Notes: generated by a model from the sequence alone, not told the origin. A DNA stretch of 39,704 nt from JBIOYL01 sp044870185 (GCA_044870185.1 JBIOYL010000199.1:1-39704); one strand, 5' to 3'; counted from the first letter of the stretch, positions 25,588-35,307 are shown. Made by a program: numbers and translations.

Positions 25588-26777
25588 GCAAGCTGCTCGT
25601 GCTCAACACGGGCTCGTCCTCGATCAAGTACCGGCTGTTCGACATGGGCGACCGGGCCGTGCTGGCGTCGGGCCTGCTCGAGCGGATCGGGGAGGAGCGC
25701 TCCCGGCTCACCCACCAGACCGCCGGCGGCGGCGCACTGGTCACCGACCAGCGGGTTGCCGACCACCAGGAGGGCCTCGCCAGGATCTTCGCGGCGTTCG
25801 GCCCGGCCAGCCTGGGCGGCGACCTGCTCGGCATCGGCCACCGCGTGGTGCACGGCGGCGAGCGCTTCTCCGCCCCGGCGCTGGTCGACGAGCAGGTGAT
25901 CGATGCCATCCGCGAGCAGATCCCGCTGGCGCCCCTGCACAACCCCGGCAACCTGCTCGGCATCCAGACCGCCCGGGCGGCGTTCCCGACCACCCCGCAG
26001 GTGGCCGTGTTCGACACGGCGTTCCACCACACCATGCCGCCGCGCGCCTACCGCTACGCCCTGCCACGCGACCTGGCCGGCCGGCTGCGCATCCGCCGCT
26101 ACGGCTTCCACGGCACCTCCCACGCCTACGTCTCGCGCAAGGCCGCCGAGTACCTGGGCCGGCCGCCGGCCGAGGCCAACCTGATCACCCTGCACCTTGG
26201 CAACGGCGCGAGCGTGGCCGCGGTCGCCGGTGGCCGGTGCGTGGACACCTCCATGGGGCTGACACCGCTGGAGGGTCTGGTCATGGGCACCCGCAGCGGC
26301 GACCTGGACCCGGCGATCGTGTTCTACCTGCACCGCGAGGCCGGCCTCGCCTTCGACGAGATCGACGCGCTGCTCAACCAGGAAAGCGGCCTGAAGGGCC
26401 TGGCCGGGGTGAACGACATGCGCGAGATCGAGCGGCGGGCCACCGACGGCGACGAGCCGGCGCGGGAGGCGCTGGACGTGTACTGCTACCGCATCCGCAA
26501 GTACGTCGGGGCGTACGCCGCCGTCCTCGGCCACCTCGACGGCCTGGTGTTCACCGCCGGCATCGGCGAGAACTCTCCTGGCGTCCGTGCCGGCGTGTGC
26601 GACGGCCTGGAGCGCCTCGGCGTCCGCCTGGATCCCGGCCGCAACCAGGCGCGGTCCAAGCAGCCACGCGTGGTCTCCGCCGAGCAGAGCGCGGTCGCCG
26701 TCCTGGTCGTACCGACCGACGAGGAGCTGGAGATCGCGGAGGAGACCATGGCCGTGATCGGCGGGCTGGCACGCTGA
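25584..26777 (+). CDS. ackA: Acetate kinase
   Basis: Interconverts acetyl phosphate and ADP with acetate and ATP, completing the Pta-AckA route. The 397-residue product has all acetokinase signatures: LLVLNTGSSSIKYRLFD at the start, HRVVHGGERF, LAPLHNPGNLLGI, FDTAFHHTMP, YGFHGTSHAYVS, HLGNGASVAA, DTSMGLTPLEGLVMGTRSGD and FTAGIGENS. The ATG 25584 is preceded by a short mini-ORF in the pta-ackA junction. The long open frame upstream in the same phase lies within pta and is not coding. Confidence 0.96.
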   Translation: MSKLLVLNTGSSSIKYRLFDMGDRAVLASGLLERIGEERSRLTHQTAGGGALVTDQRVADHQEGLARIFAAFGPASLGGDLLGIGHRVVHGGERFSAPALVDEQVIDAIREQIPLAPLHNPGNLLGIQTARAAFPTTPQVAVFDTAFHHTMPPRAYRYALPRDLAGRLRIRRYGFHGTSHAYVSRKAAEYLGRPPAEANLITLHLGNGASVAAVAGGRCVDTSMGLTPLEGLVMGTRSGDLDPAIVFYLHREAGLAFDEIDALLNQESGLKGLAGVNDMREIERRATDGDEPAREALDVYCYRIRKYVGAYAAVLGHLDGLVFTAGIGENSPGVRAGVCDGLERLGVRLDPGRNQARSKQPRVVSAEQSAVAVLVVPTDEELEIAEETMAVIGGLAR

Positions 26778-26804
26778 CGGCGTGGCGGGCCGTCTGGCGG
26801 GCCG

Positions 26805-26810
26805 TATCCT
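26805..26810 (+). promoter_or_regulatory. -10 box of the response-regulator gene
   Basis: TATCCT, about 80 bases before the ATG at 26890, in the gap after ackA. No paired -35 identified. Confidence 0.35.
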
Positions 26811-26889
26811 TTGGCGCCGCCGGACGCCTGGATCGTGGAGAGCGCCCCGCCGCGCCGGCGTCGCGCCGCACGACGAAACGGAACAAGCC

Positions 26890-27276
26890 ATGGGCAACGT
26901 GGTGCTGATCGCCGACGACGACCGCGACATCGTTCGCTTCGTCGCGCTCAACCTGCGCCTGGAGGGCTTCGATGTGGTCGCCGCCCACGACGGCCAGGAA
27001 GCGCTCGCCAAGGCCCTCGACCTGCAGCCCAGCCTCATCCTGCTGGACACGATGATGCCACGCATGGACGGCTACGAGGTCTGCGCCCGGCTGCGCGACG
27101 ACGGGCGCGGCGGTCCGATCCCGGTGATCATGCTGACCGCCAGGTCGCTCGAGGCCGACCGGACGCTGGCCTTCGCAGCCGGCGCAGACGACTGGGTGAC
27201 CAAGCCGTTCGACCCCGCCGAGCTGGTCTCCAAGGTCAAGCACCGGCTGCGCGTGACCGCGCCAGACGGCCGCTAG
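26890..27276 (+). CDS. Single-domain response regulator (CheY-like)
   Basis: Receiver domain alone, 128 residues, with no output domain. The acidic pocket is D9-D10-D11 (LIADDDRD), the phospho-acceptor D50 lies in LILLDTMMPRMDGYEV, the switch threonine in VIMLTARS, and the lysine in VTKPFDPAEL. Such proteins act by binding a partner or by phosphotransfer. No histidine kinase is encoded in the window. The gene directly follows pta-ackA, whose intermediate acetyl phosphate can phosphorylate many receivers in vitro; a link is inference. ATG 26890 gives the normal start of the fold; the frame continues upstream without sense. Confidence 0.92.
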   Translation: MGNVVLIADDDRDIVRFVALNLRLEGFDVVAAHDGQEALAKALDLQPSLILLDTMMPRMDGYEVCARLRDDGRGGPIPVIMLTARSLEADRTLAFAAGADDWVTKPFDPAELVSKVKHRLRVTAPDGR

Positions 27277-27389
27277 CCGCCAGGCGCGGTCCCGGGGCCG
27301 GGGCGATGCGGCTCTGCCCCGCCCGGACGGCTACGACGCGGCACCCGGGGCTGGTCGCGCGGCCGGTCGCGGCGTGCCAGGCTGAAGGC

Positions 27390-29057
<1,668 letters not shown>

Positions 29058-29073
29058 GGTCGGCGCGTGCGGC

Positions 29074-29079
29074 TACACT
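29074..29079 (+). promoter_or_regulatory. -10 box of recO, leaderless-type
   Basis: TACACT, seven bases before the GTG of recO, so transcription should start at the codon itself. The gap to the ABC-F stop is only 29 bases, so the promoter lies at the end of that gene's region. Confidence 0.55.
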
Positions 29080-29086
29080 TGACGAC

Positions 29087-29911
29087 GTGAGCCTGTATCG
29101 CGAGCAGGGAATCGTGCTGCGCACCTACAAGCTGGGCGAGGCGGACAAGATCGTCGTCCTGCTCACCCAGGGTGAGGGCAAAGTTCGGGCGGTCGCCAAG
29201 GGCGTGCGCAAGACCAAGTCGCGCTTCGGGGGGCGGCTCGAGCCGTTCACCCACGTCGACCTGTCGCTGTACCGGACGCGGGGAGCGCTCGACATCGTCA
29301 CCCAGGCCGAGGTCATCGCGCCGTTCAAGGCGCTGCGCACCGACTACGACCGGGTGACGGCCGGCGCCGCCATGCTGGAGGCGGTCGACCAGGTCGCCCA
29401 GGAGCAGGAGGCGTCCCTGCGGGTCTTCCTGCTGCTGCTACGCGGCCTGCGTGCCCTGGACGCGGCGCCGCCCGACCCGTCGGTGGTCCTGGACGCCTTC
29501 CTGCTCAAGCTCATGGACGCCGCCGGCTACCGTCCCGCCCTGGTCGAGTGTGCCGGCTGCGGTGCGGCCGGCTCGCATCGCCGCTTCTCGACCGCCCGCG
29601 GCGGCGCGCTGTGCGAGCGCTGCCGGTCGGGAGCCGAGAGCCTGCTCGACCGGGCGACCGTCCCGCTGCTGGCCGGTCTGCTGGCCGGCGACCTGCAGGC
29701 CGCGGCGCTGCCCGGCCCGCCGACCGGCGACCCGCTGGCCGACGAGCCGCAGGCCGCGGCCGCGGCGTCCGGCCCGCCCGCCGACGACCCGCGGCGGGCG
29801 GCGGCGGCGCCCGGCACGACGGCCAGGCGTGAGGTGGGGACGCTCGTCAAAGGCTACGTCGAGTACCATCTCGACCGCCGCCTGCGGTCCTACCCGTTGG
29901 TGGCCCGCTAG
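29087..29911 (+). CDS. recO: DNA repair protein RecO
   Basis: Recombination mediator that works with RecF and RecR to load RecA on gaps and anneals single strands. The N-terminal OB-fold is clear: YREQGIVLRTYKLGEADKIVVLLT, then VRAVAKGVRKTKSRFGGRLEPF. A zinc-type site, C-X2-C (VECAGCG) and C-X2-C (ALCERCR), lies near residues 153-182. Near the C-terminus an Ala/Pro-rich insert (about residues 205-243) interrupts the usual helical part before GYVEYHLDRRLRS. Length 274 is slightly long because of this insert. GTG 29087 is chosen from the leaderless -10 box. uppS follows with a one-base stop-start overlap (TAGTG). Confidence 0.93.
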   Translation: MSLYREQGIVLRTYKLGEADKIVVLLTQGEGKVRAVAKGVRKTKSRFGGRLEPFTHVDLSLYRTRGALDIVTQAEVIAPFKALRTDYDRVTAGAAMLEAVDQVAQEQEASLRVFLLLLRGLRALDAAPPDPSVVLDAFLLKLMDAAGYRPALVECAGCGAAGSHRRFSTARGGALCERCRSGAESLLDRATVPLLAGLLAGDLQAAALPGPPTGDPLADEPQAAAAASGPPADDPRRAAAAPGTTARREVGTLVKGYVEYHLDRRLRSYPLVAR

Positions 29912-30732
29912 TGCCCGCCCGCAGCCCGCGTGCCCTGCCGCCCGGCCTGGACCCCCGGGCGGTGCCCGACCACGTCGCCATCGTCATGGACGGCAACGGG
30001 CGCTGGGCCGGCGCCCGCGGCCTGCCCCGCAACAAGGGCCACGAGGCCGGCGAGGCGGCCCTGTTCGACACGGTCGAGGGCGCGCTCGACGCCGGCATCT
30101 CCTGGCTCACGGTGTACGCGTTCTCGACCGAGAACTGGCGCCGGCCGGCCTCCGAGGTCCGCTTCCTCATGAACTTCAACGAGTCGCTGCTCGTGCGCCG
30201 CTCCCACGAGCTGCACGAACGGGGCGTCCGCATCCGCTTCATCGGCCGCCGCGACCGGGTGCCCAAGCGGGTGCGCGTGCGCATCGAGGAGTCGGAGGCG
30301 CTGACCGCCGCCGACACCAACATGACGCTGTCGGTCGCCGTCGACTACGGCGGCCGCGACGAGCTGGTCCGCGCCGTGCAGGCGCTCGTCGCCGACGCCA
30401 GGGTCGACGCCAGCGCCGGCCGCGTCCGGCGGGTCAACGAGCGTGCGATCGCCAGGTACCTGGACGAGCCGGCCATGCCCGACGTCGACCTGCTCATCCG
30501 CACCTCCAACGAGCACCGCATCTCCAACTTCCTGCTGTGGCAGATCGCCTACGCCGAGCTGTACTTCACGCCGGTGCTGTGGCCGGACTTCAACCGGCAG
30601 CACCTGTTCGCCGCCCTGCGCGACTACCAGGGGCGCTCGCGCCGGTTCGGCGCGGTGGACAGCTCCGCCGAGCCGGCCGCCGGCTCCGAGGCGACCGATC
30701 AGGACGAACCGGTCACGGGGGGTGTCGCGTGA
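29911..30732 (+). CDS. uppS: Isoprenyl transferase (undecaprenyl pyrophosphate synthase family)
   Basis: Cis-prenyltransferase that adds isopentenyl units to make the polyprenyl carrier lipid used in cell-wall synthesis. Family motifs in order: HVAIVMDGNGRWA with the catalytic Asp, GHEAGEAAL, TVYAFSTENWRRP, the IRFIGRRDRVP segment, and DLLIRTSNEHRISNFLLWQIAYAELYFTP. The 273 residues include a C-terminal tail of about 25 acidic and Ala-rich residues. The GTG overlaps the recO stop. recO-uppS is a standard pair near era in Actinobacteria. Chain length of the product cannot be stated. Confidence 0.94.
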   Translation: MPARSPRALPPGLDPRAVPDHVAIVMDGNGRWAGARGLPRNKGHEAGEAALFDTVEGALDAGISWLTVYAFSTENWRRPASEVRFLMNFNESLLVRRSHELHERGVRIRFIGRRDRVPKRVRVRIEESEALTAADTNMTLSVAVDYGGRDELVRAVQALVADARVDASAGRVRRVNERAIARYLDEPAMPDVDLLIRTSNEHRISNFLLWQIAYAELYFTPVLWPDFNRQHLFAALRDYQGRSRRFGAVDSSAEPAAGSEATDQDEPVTGGVA

Positions 30733-30851
30733 CACACAAGCTGGCCTAGATCCGGCCCGCGAGGGTACAACGTTGCCGGTTCGGCGGCTCCGGGCCGCAG
30801 CTCGTCCTCGCAGCTGGGGGACGGGTCCCGGGCGCGCCCGTGGAGGGAGGT

Positions 30852-31019
30852 ATGGACCGAGACGACAACGGCATCCCGGACTGGGCGGAGGACGAGAACT
30901 ACCTCGACGAGGCGCCGGGCGGCCGCCGGGCGGCCGGCGGCTTCTTCGGTGGCTGCCTGGTGCCCATGCTGCTGGCCGCCGTGCTCGTGGTCTGGCTGCT
31001 GATCCACACGCTGGCCTGA
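30852..31019 (+). CDS. Small single-pass membrane protein with a DxDxNGxPD motif
   Basis: Fifty-five residues, too short for most gene callers. It begins MDRDDNGIPDWAEDENYLDE, an acidic stretch with D-R-D-D-N-G-I-P-D resembling a calcium-binding EF-hand or thrombospondin type-3 loop; a Gly/Arg linker follows (PGGRRAAGGFFGG), then one transmembrane helix (LVPMLLAAVLVVWLLIHTLA) at the C-terminus. Positive residues before the helix suggest the N-terminal part stays in the cytoplasm. A very strong site, GGAGGGAGG, stands directly before the ATG. It follows uppS by 119 bases; a mini-ORF starting at the uppS stop (MTHKLA) ends without reaching it. No family recognised; function unknown. Confidence 0.65.
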   Translation: MDRDDNGIPDWAEDENYLDEAPGGRRAAGGFFGGCLVPMLLAAVLVVWLLIHTLA

Positions 31020-31033
31020 GCGCCGGGCCCACG

Positions 31034-31078
31034 GGCGCCGCCTGCGGGGACCGTCCGGGGCGTCACCTCGGCGGCGCC
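31034..31078. terminator. Inverted repeat between convergent genes
   Basis: GGCGCCGCC (31034-31042) and GGCGGCGCC (31070-31078), nine perfect pairs with a 27-base loop, in the gap between the small membrane gene and the convergent MoaD-like gene. May end transcription from both sides; no T-run. Confidence 0.4.
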
Positions 31079-31107
31079 GCCCCGGGGGCGCCCAGGGCGC
31101 TGCACGC

Positions 31108-31401
31108 TCACGTGCCGCCCGAGACGGCCGGCAGGATGCAGACCTCGTCGCCGGCGGCGACCCGGGTGGCCAGCCCGGCCAGATGACGGGCGCTCTGGCC
31201 GTTGACGAACACGTTGACGTGCGGGCGCAGCCGGCCGCGCTCGTCGAGCACCCGATGGCCGACGCCCGGGTGGGCCGCCCCGAGCGCGTGCAGCAGGGCG
31301 GCCAGGGTCGCCGGCCCGGCGTCGGGCAGGTCGACGCCCACCCGGCGCCGCCCGCCGGCGTAGTCGCGCAGCGCGCCGGGCAGCTCGACCTGGATGGTCA
31401 C
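31108..31401 (-). CDS. MoaD/ThiS family ubiquitin-like protein
   Basis: Small beta-grasp protein, 97 residues, of the MoaD/ThiS group: sulfur carriers for molybdopterin, thiamine or cysteine synthesis, or SAMP-like modifiers. The order VTIQVELPGALRDYAGG, then ATLAALLHALGAAHPGV, HVNVFVNGQSARHLAGL and DEVCILPAVSGGT is that of the family. The C-terminus is GGT: one residue follows the Gly-Gly pair, so it would need trimming before adenylation, or the enzyme partner must accept the extra residue. Its GTG overlaps the stop of the Asp-box gene (GTGA), so the two are translated together. No MoeB/ThiF-like activating enzyme is encoded in the window. Confidence 0.85.
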   Translation of the reverse strand: MTIQVELPGALRDYAGGRRRVGVDLPDAGPATLAALLHALGAAHPGVGHRVLDERGRLRPHVNVFVNGQSARHLAGLATRVAAGDEVCILPAVSGGT

Positions 31402-32492
31402 GGCCGGTCGGGGAGCACGGCGGTCTTCACGCACAGCACGGGTGGGAGCCACCCGGCGGCCAGCCGCCAGTGCTCGCCCTCGTCGGCCGAGGCGAACAGC
31501 TGCCCGGTGCGGGTGCCGACGTACAGGCCCGCCGGGTCGAGCTGGTCGGTGGCCAGCGCGTCGCGCAGCACGGTCAGGTAGGCGCCGTGCTGCGGCAGGC
31601 CGTCGGCGAGCGGCTCCCACGACGCGCCCGCGTCCCGGGTCCGGTAGACGCGCATGCGGTCGTCGGGGGTGACGCGGAACTGGTCGGAGACCAGCGGCAC
31701 GACATAGGCGGTGGCCGGGTCGCGGGGGTGGACGACGACGGGGAAGCCGAAGTCGCTCGGCACCCCGGCGCCCACGTCGCGCCAGGCCAGCCCGCCATCC
31801 TCGCTCAGGTACAGGCCCCAGTGGTGCTGCAGGAACAGCCGGTCGGGCCGGCCGGGCGCGCTGGCCACCTTGTGCACGCACTGGCCGAACTCGGGGTAGG
31901 GGTCGGGCAGGAACCGCACCCGGATGCCGTGGTTGCGGGCCGACCAGGTCGCCCCGCCGTCCTCGGTCACGTACACGCCGCCGGTCGAGATGGCGACCAG
32001 CAGCCGGTCCGGGTCCGGGTGCGGCACCACCGTGTGCAGGCACAGCCCGCCGCCGCCCGGCTCCCAGCGCGGCCGGTGCGGGTGCTCCCACAGGCCCCGC
32101 ACCAGCGCGAAGGACTCCCCGCCGTCGTCGGAGCGGAACAGGGCGGCCGGCTCGACCCCCGCCCACACCAGGTCGGGCTGGTCGGCGCCGGCCGGGGTGA
32201 GCTGCCAGACGTTGCGCAGGGCGGCGCCGGTGTCGGGCGGGAAGCGCACGTTGCCCTCGGCCGGATCCGTCCAGGTGCGGCCGAGGTCGTCGGAGTGACG
32301 CACGACGGCGCCCCAGTGCGGGCTGGTGGTGGCAGCGAGCACCCGGCGGCGCCCGCCCCGCCCGTCGAAGGCAAGCGCGTAGACGGCCTGCCCGGGGAAG
32401 TGGGGGCCGCTGACCGTGAAGCGCTCGCGGTCTCCTCCCGCGCTGAACAGGAATGCTCCTTTGGTCGTGCCCACCAGGACCAGCACGTCCAT
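31398..32492 (-). CDS. Asp-box (BNR) repeat beta-propeller protein
   Basis: WD40/YVTN/BNR-like glycosyl hydrolase-type protein (sialidase-superfamily fold), 364 residues, no signal peptide. Six Asp-box-like motifs of type S-x-D-x-G-x-x-W are visible: SDDLGRTW, SDDGGESF, TEDGGATW, SEDGGLAW, TRDAGASW and ADEGEHW. The start is the ATG 32492 with AAGGAG upstream; the protein begins MDVLVLVGTTKGAFLF, the usual N-terminus of cytoplasmic members. The catalytic arginines and nucleophile of true sialidases cannot be identified, so an enzyme role is open. Partner of the MoaD-like gene, with overlapping ends; such pairing of Asp-box and ubiquitin-like genes is, as I recall, recurrent in Actinobacteria. 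Confidence 0.87.
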   Translation of the reverse strand: MDVLVLVGTTKGAFLFSAGGDRERFTVSGPHFPGQAVYALAFDGRGGRRRVLAATTSPHWGAVVRHSDDLGRTWTDPAEGNVRFPPDTGAALRNVWQLTPAGADQPDLVWAGVEPAALFRSDDGGESFALVRGLWEHPHRPRWEPGGGGLCLHTVVPHPDPDRLLVAISTGGVYVTEDGGATWSARNHGIRVRFLPDPYPEFGQCVHKVASAPGRPDRLFLQHHWGLYLSEDGGLAWRDVGAGVPSDFGFPVVVHPRDPATAYVVPLVSDQFRVTPDDRMRVYRTRDAGASWEPLADGLPQHGAYLTVLRDALATDQLDPAGLYVGTRTGQLFASADEGEHWRLAAGWLPPVLCVKTAVLPDRP

Positions 32493-32625
32493 CGCCGCTC
32501 CTTGCCATCTGTCCGCCGTTGCATCCGGCCGCCGCTGCAGTGGCAACTGTCTCACACGGGGGCGACAGCCGCGGGCCGACCTGGGCGCGGCTCGGTGCCG
32601 GGACAGGATGTGGTGGGCGACTGGC

Positions 32626-32631
32626 TACACT
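32626..32631 (+). promoter_or_regulatory. -10 box of deoC
   Basis: TACACT, 35 bases before the deoC ATG. It lies in the 174-base divergent gap 32493-32666 before the Asp-box gene; no -35 or operator was recognised there. Confidence 0.4.
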
Positions 32632-32666
32632 GGCTGCGTCGGCGCCCCGCCTGCTGGGAGGCATCC

Positions 32667-33623
32667 ATGACCACCACGCCCGTCCGGCTCAGCGGCGGTG
32701 GCGACGGCTTCCCGTCCCAGGTCGCGGTCGGGCCGCTGCTGTCACGCATGGCCGGCGTCGACCAGGTCGGCGCCGAGGAGCGCGCCGCCGCCCTGGCCAA
32801 GCGCAGCATCAAGCGGCAGGCCAAGGTCTCCGCGCTGCGCCTGGCCGTGGCCGTGATGGACCTGACCACCCTGGAGGGCGCCGACACGCCGGGCAAGGTC
32901 GAGGCATTGTGCGCCAAGGCGCGCCGCCCCGACCCGTCCGACCCGACCGTGCCGCACGTGGCCGCCGTGTGCGTCTACCCGGCGCTGGTGGCCACGGCCA
33001 AGGCGGCCCTGGCCGGCTCCGGGGTGCGGGTCGCCTCGGTGGCCACCGCGTTCCCGAGCGGCCAGGCCTCCCTGGTCGCCCGGCTCGCCGACGTGAACGA
33101 GGCGGTCGACGCCGGCACCGACGAGATCGACATGGTGATCAGCCGCAACGCCTTCCTGTCCGGCCGCTTTCGCGAGGTGTTCGAGGAGATCGCCATCGTC
33201 AGGGAGGCGGCCCGCCGGGCCCGGCTCAAGGTGATCCTGGAGACCGGCGAGCTCGGGACCTACGACAACGTGCGCAAGGCCGCCATCCTGGCCATGGCGG
33301 CCGGCGCCGACTTCATCAAGACCTCGACCGGCAAGGTCAGCCCGGCCGCGACGCTGCCGGTCGCCCTGGTCATGCTCGAGGCCATCCGCGACTTCCACGA
33401 CGAGACCGGCCGCATGGTGGGCTTCAAGCCGGCCGGTGGCATCCGCACGGCCAGGCAGGCCATCCAGCACCTGGTGCTGGTCAACGAGACCGTCGGCCCC
33501 GACTGGCTGACCCCCGACCGCTTCCGGCTCGGCGCCTCCACCCTGCTGAACGACTGCCTCATGCAGCTCGCCAAGGAGCGCACCGGCCGCTACCAGTCCG
33601 CCGACCACTTCACGATCGACTGA
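32667..33623 (+). CDS. deoC: Deoxyribose-phosphate aldolase
   Basis: Cleaves 2-deoxyribose-5-phosphate to glyceraldehyde-3-phosphate and acetaldehyde, the end of deoxynucleoside breakdown. The start is ATG 32667 with GGGAGG six bases before it, giving 318 residues. The class I aldolase lysine is in FIKTSTGK, with the second conserved lysine in GFKPAGGIRT and the conserved Asp in DEIDMVI. N-terminal 50 residues are an extension beyond the short (about 250-residue) bacterial DeoC, usual in actinobacterial long forms. Two aldehyde-dehydrogenase genes follow; they would suit the acetaldehyde released. Confidence 0.94.
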   Translation: MTTTPVRLSGGGDGFPSQVAVGPLLSRMAGVDQVGAEERAAALAKRSIKRQAKVSALRLAVAVMDLTTLEGADTPGKVEALCAKARRPDPSDPTVPHVAAVCVYPALVATAKAALAGSGVRVASVATAFPSGQASLVARLADVNEAVDAGTDEIDMVISRNAFLSGRFREVFEEIAIVREAARRARLKVILETGELGTYDNVRKAAILAMAAGADFIKTSTGKVSPAATLPVALVMLEAIRDFHDETGRMVGFKPAGGIRTARQAIQHLVLVNETVGPDWLTPDRFRLGASTLLNDCLMQLAKERTGRYQSADHFTID

Positions 33624-33673
33624 CGAGACCGGGGCCGCCAACCCCGCCCCGGTGGACCAGAAGGAGGCCGATG

Positions 33674-35296
33674 ATGGTCGACGAACCGGCGGCGGCGCCC
33701 GGGCGCACCCCCGAGCAAGCGGCGGCGCCCGGGGGCACGCCTGAGCAAGCGGCCGCGACGCCCGGCCGGCCGGACGGGCCGCCCGCCCCCGCCGGGCCGC
33801 CCCGCCAGGCTGGTCCGCCCGGTCCCGCCGGCCCGTCCGGCCAGGCGCACGCGGCCCGGCCGGGCTGGAGCTACGCGCCCGCCCCGGAGGCGACCGACCA
33901 CGTCAAGGTGCGCGCGCACTACGGCCTGCTGATCGGCGGCCGCTGGGTCGCGCCACAGGGCGGCCGGCACGCCAAGACCATCAACCCGGCCACCGAAGAG
34001 GTGCTCGCCGAGGTGGCCGAGGCCGACCAGGACGACGTCGACGCCGCCGTCAAGGCGGCCCGGGCGGCCTACGCCAAGGTCTGGTCGAAGACCTCGGGGG
34101 CCGAGCGGGCCAAGTACCTGTACCGCATCGCCCGCATCCTGCAGGAGCGCGCCCGCGAGTTCGCGGTGCTGGAGACGATGAACGGCGGCAAGCCGATCAA
34201 GGAGTCCCGCGACGTCGACATCCCGCTGGCCGCCGCGCACTTCTTCTACCACGCGGGCTGGGCCGACAAGCTCGACTACGCCTTCCCGGGCCGCCACCCG
34301 CGGCCGCTCGGCGTGGCCGCCCAGGTCATCCCCTGGAACTTCCCGCTGCTGATGGCCGCCTGGAAGCTCGCGCCGGCGCTTGCCTGCGGCAACACGGCCG
34401 TGCTCAAGCCGGCCGAGACCACGCCGCTCACCGCCCTGCTGCTCGGCGAGGTGCTGCAGCAGGCCGAGCTGCCGGCCGGCGTGGTCAACATCCTGACCGG
34501 GGCGGGGCAGACCGGCGCCGGCCTGGTCGGCCATCCCGACGTCGACAAGGTCGCCTTCACCGGCTCGACCGAGGTCGGCAAGTCGATCCAGCGGACCCTG
34601 GCCGGGTCGGGCAAGCGGCTGACGTTGGAGCTCGGCGGCAAGGCGGCCAACATCGTGTTCGACGACGCCCCGCTCGACCAGGCCGTCGAGGGCATCGTCA
34701 ACGGCATCTACTTCAACCAGGGGCACGTGTGCTGCGCCGGGTCGCGCCTGCTGGTCCAGGAGTCGGTCGCCGAGCCGCTGGTAGCCAAGCTCAAGCGGCG
34801 CATGGCGACGCTGCGGGTCGGCGACCCGCTCGACAAGAACACCGACGTGGGCGCGATCAACTCCCGCGCCCAGCTCGACAAGATCCAGGAGCTGGTCGCC
34901 TCCGGCCGCTCGGACGGCGCCGAGGCCTGGCAGCCGCCCTGCGAGCTGCCCGAGCGCGGCTTCTGGTTCCGGCCCACGGTGTTCACCAGGGTCGCCCAGT
35001 CCTCCCGCATCGCCCAGGAGGAGATCTTCGGCCCGGTGCTGTCCGTGCTCACCTTCCGCACGCCCGCCGAGGCGGTGGCCAAGGCCAACAACACCCCCTA
35101 CGGGCTGTCCGCCGGGGTGTGGACCGAGAAGGGCAGCCGCATCCTGGAGCTGGCCGGCCGCCTGCGGGCCGGGGTGGTGTGGGCCAACACCTTCAACCGG
35201 TTCGACCCCGCCTCGCCGTTCGGCGGCTACAAGGAGTCCGGCTTCGGCCGCGAGGGCGGCCGGCACGGCCTGGCCGCCTACCTCGACCTCCAGTAG
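33674..35296 (+). CDS. Aldehyde dehydrogenase (complete)
   Basis: NAD(P)-dependent aldehyde oxidation. After a 60-residue Pro/Gly/Ala tail, the ALDH fold starts near YGLLIGGRW. The key residues are present: Asn of VIPWNFPLL, Glu of LELGGKAANIVF and Cys of FNQGHVCCAG, with the Rossmann motif FTGSTEVGK and EEIFGPVL. The start is ATG 33674 with AAGGAGG six bases upstream; ATG 33671 is too close to it. Length is 540 residues, long by the N-terminal tail. deoC ends 50 bases before. The pairing with deoC suggests acetaldehyde as substrate. A shortened paralogue follows after 11 bases. Confidence 0.93.
   Translation: MVDEPAAAPGRTPEQAAAPGGTPEQAAATPGRPDGPPAPAGPPRQAGPPGPAGPSGQAHAARPGWSYAPAPEATDHVKVRAHYGLLIGGRWVAPQGGRHAKTINPATEEVLAEVAEADQDDVDAAVKAARAAYAKVWSKTSGAERAKYLYRIARILQERAREFAVLETMNGGKPIKESRDVDIPLAAAHFFYHAGWADKLDYAFPGRHPRPLGVAAQVIPWNFPLLMAAWKLAPALACGNTAVLKPAETTPLTALLLGEVLQQAELPAGVVNILTGAGQTGAGLVGHPDVDKVAFTGSTEVGKSIQRTLAGSGKRLTLELGGKAANIVFDDAPLDQAVEGIVNGIYFNQGHVCCAGSRLLVQESVAEPLVAKLKRRMATLRVGDPLDKNTDVGAINSRAQLDKIQELVASGRSDGAEAWQPPCELPERGFWFRPTVFTRVAQSSRIAQEEIFGPVLSVLTFRTPAEAVAKANNTPYGLSAGVWTEKGSRILELAGRLRAGVVWANTFNRFDPASPFGGYKESGFGREGGRHGLAAYLDLQ
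33689..33748 (+). repeat. Two 30-base tandem units in the aldehyde dehydrogenase tail
   Basis: Units at 33689-33718 and 33719-33748 differ at a few bases and encode AAAPGRTPEQ and AAAPGGTPEQ; a third, broken copy starts at 33749 (AAATPGRP). They extend a disordered N-terminal tail by whole codons. Confidence 0.75.
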
Positions 35297-35307
35297 AGGA
35301 GCAAGCC

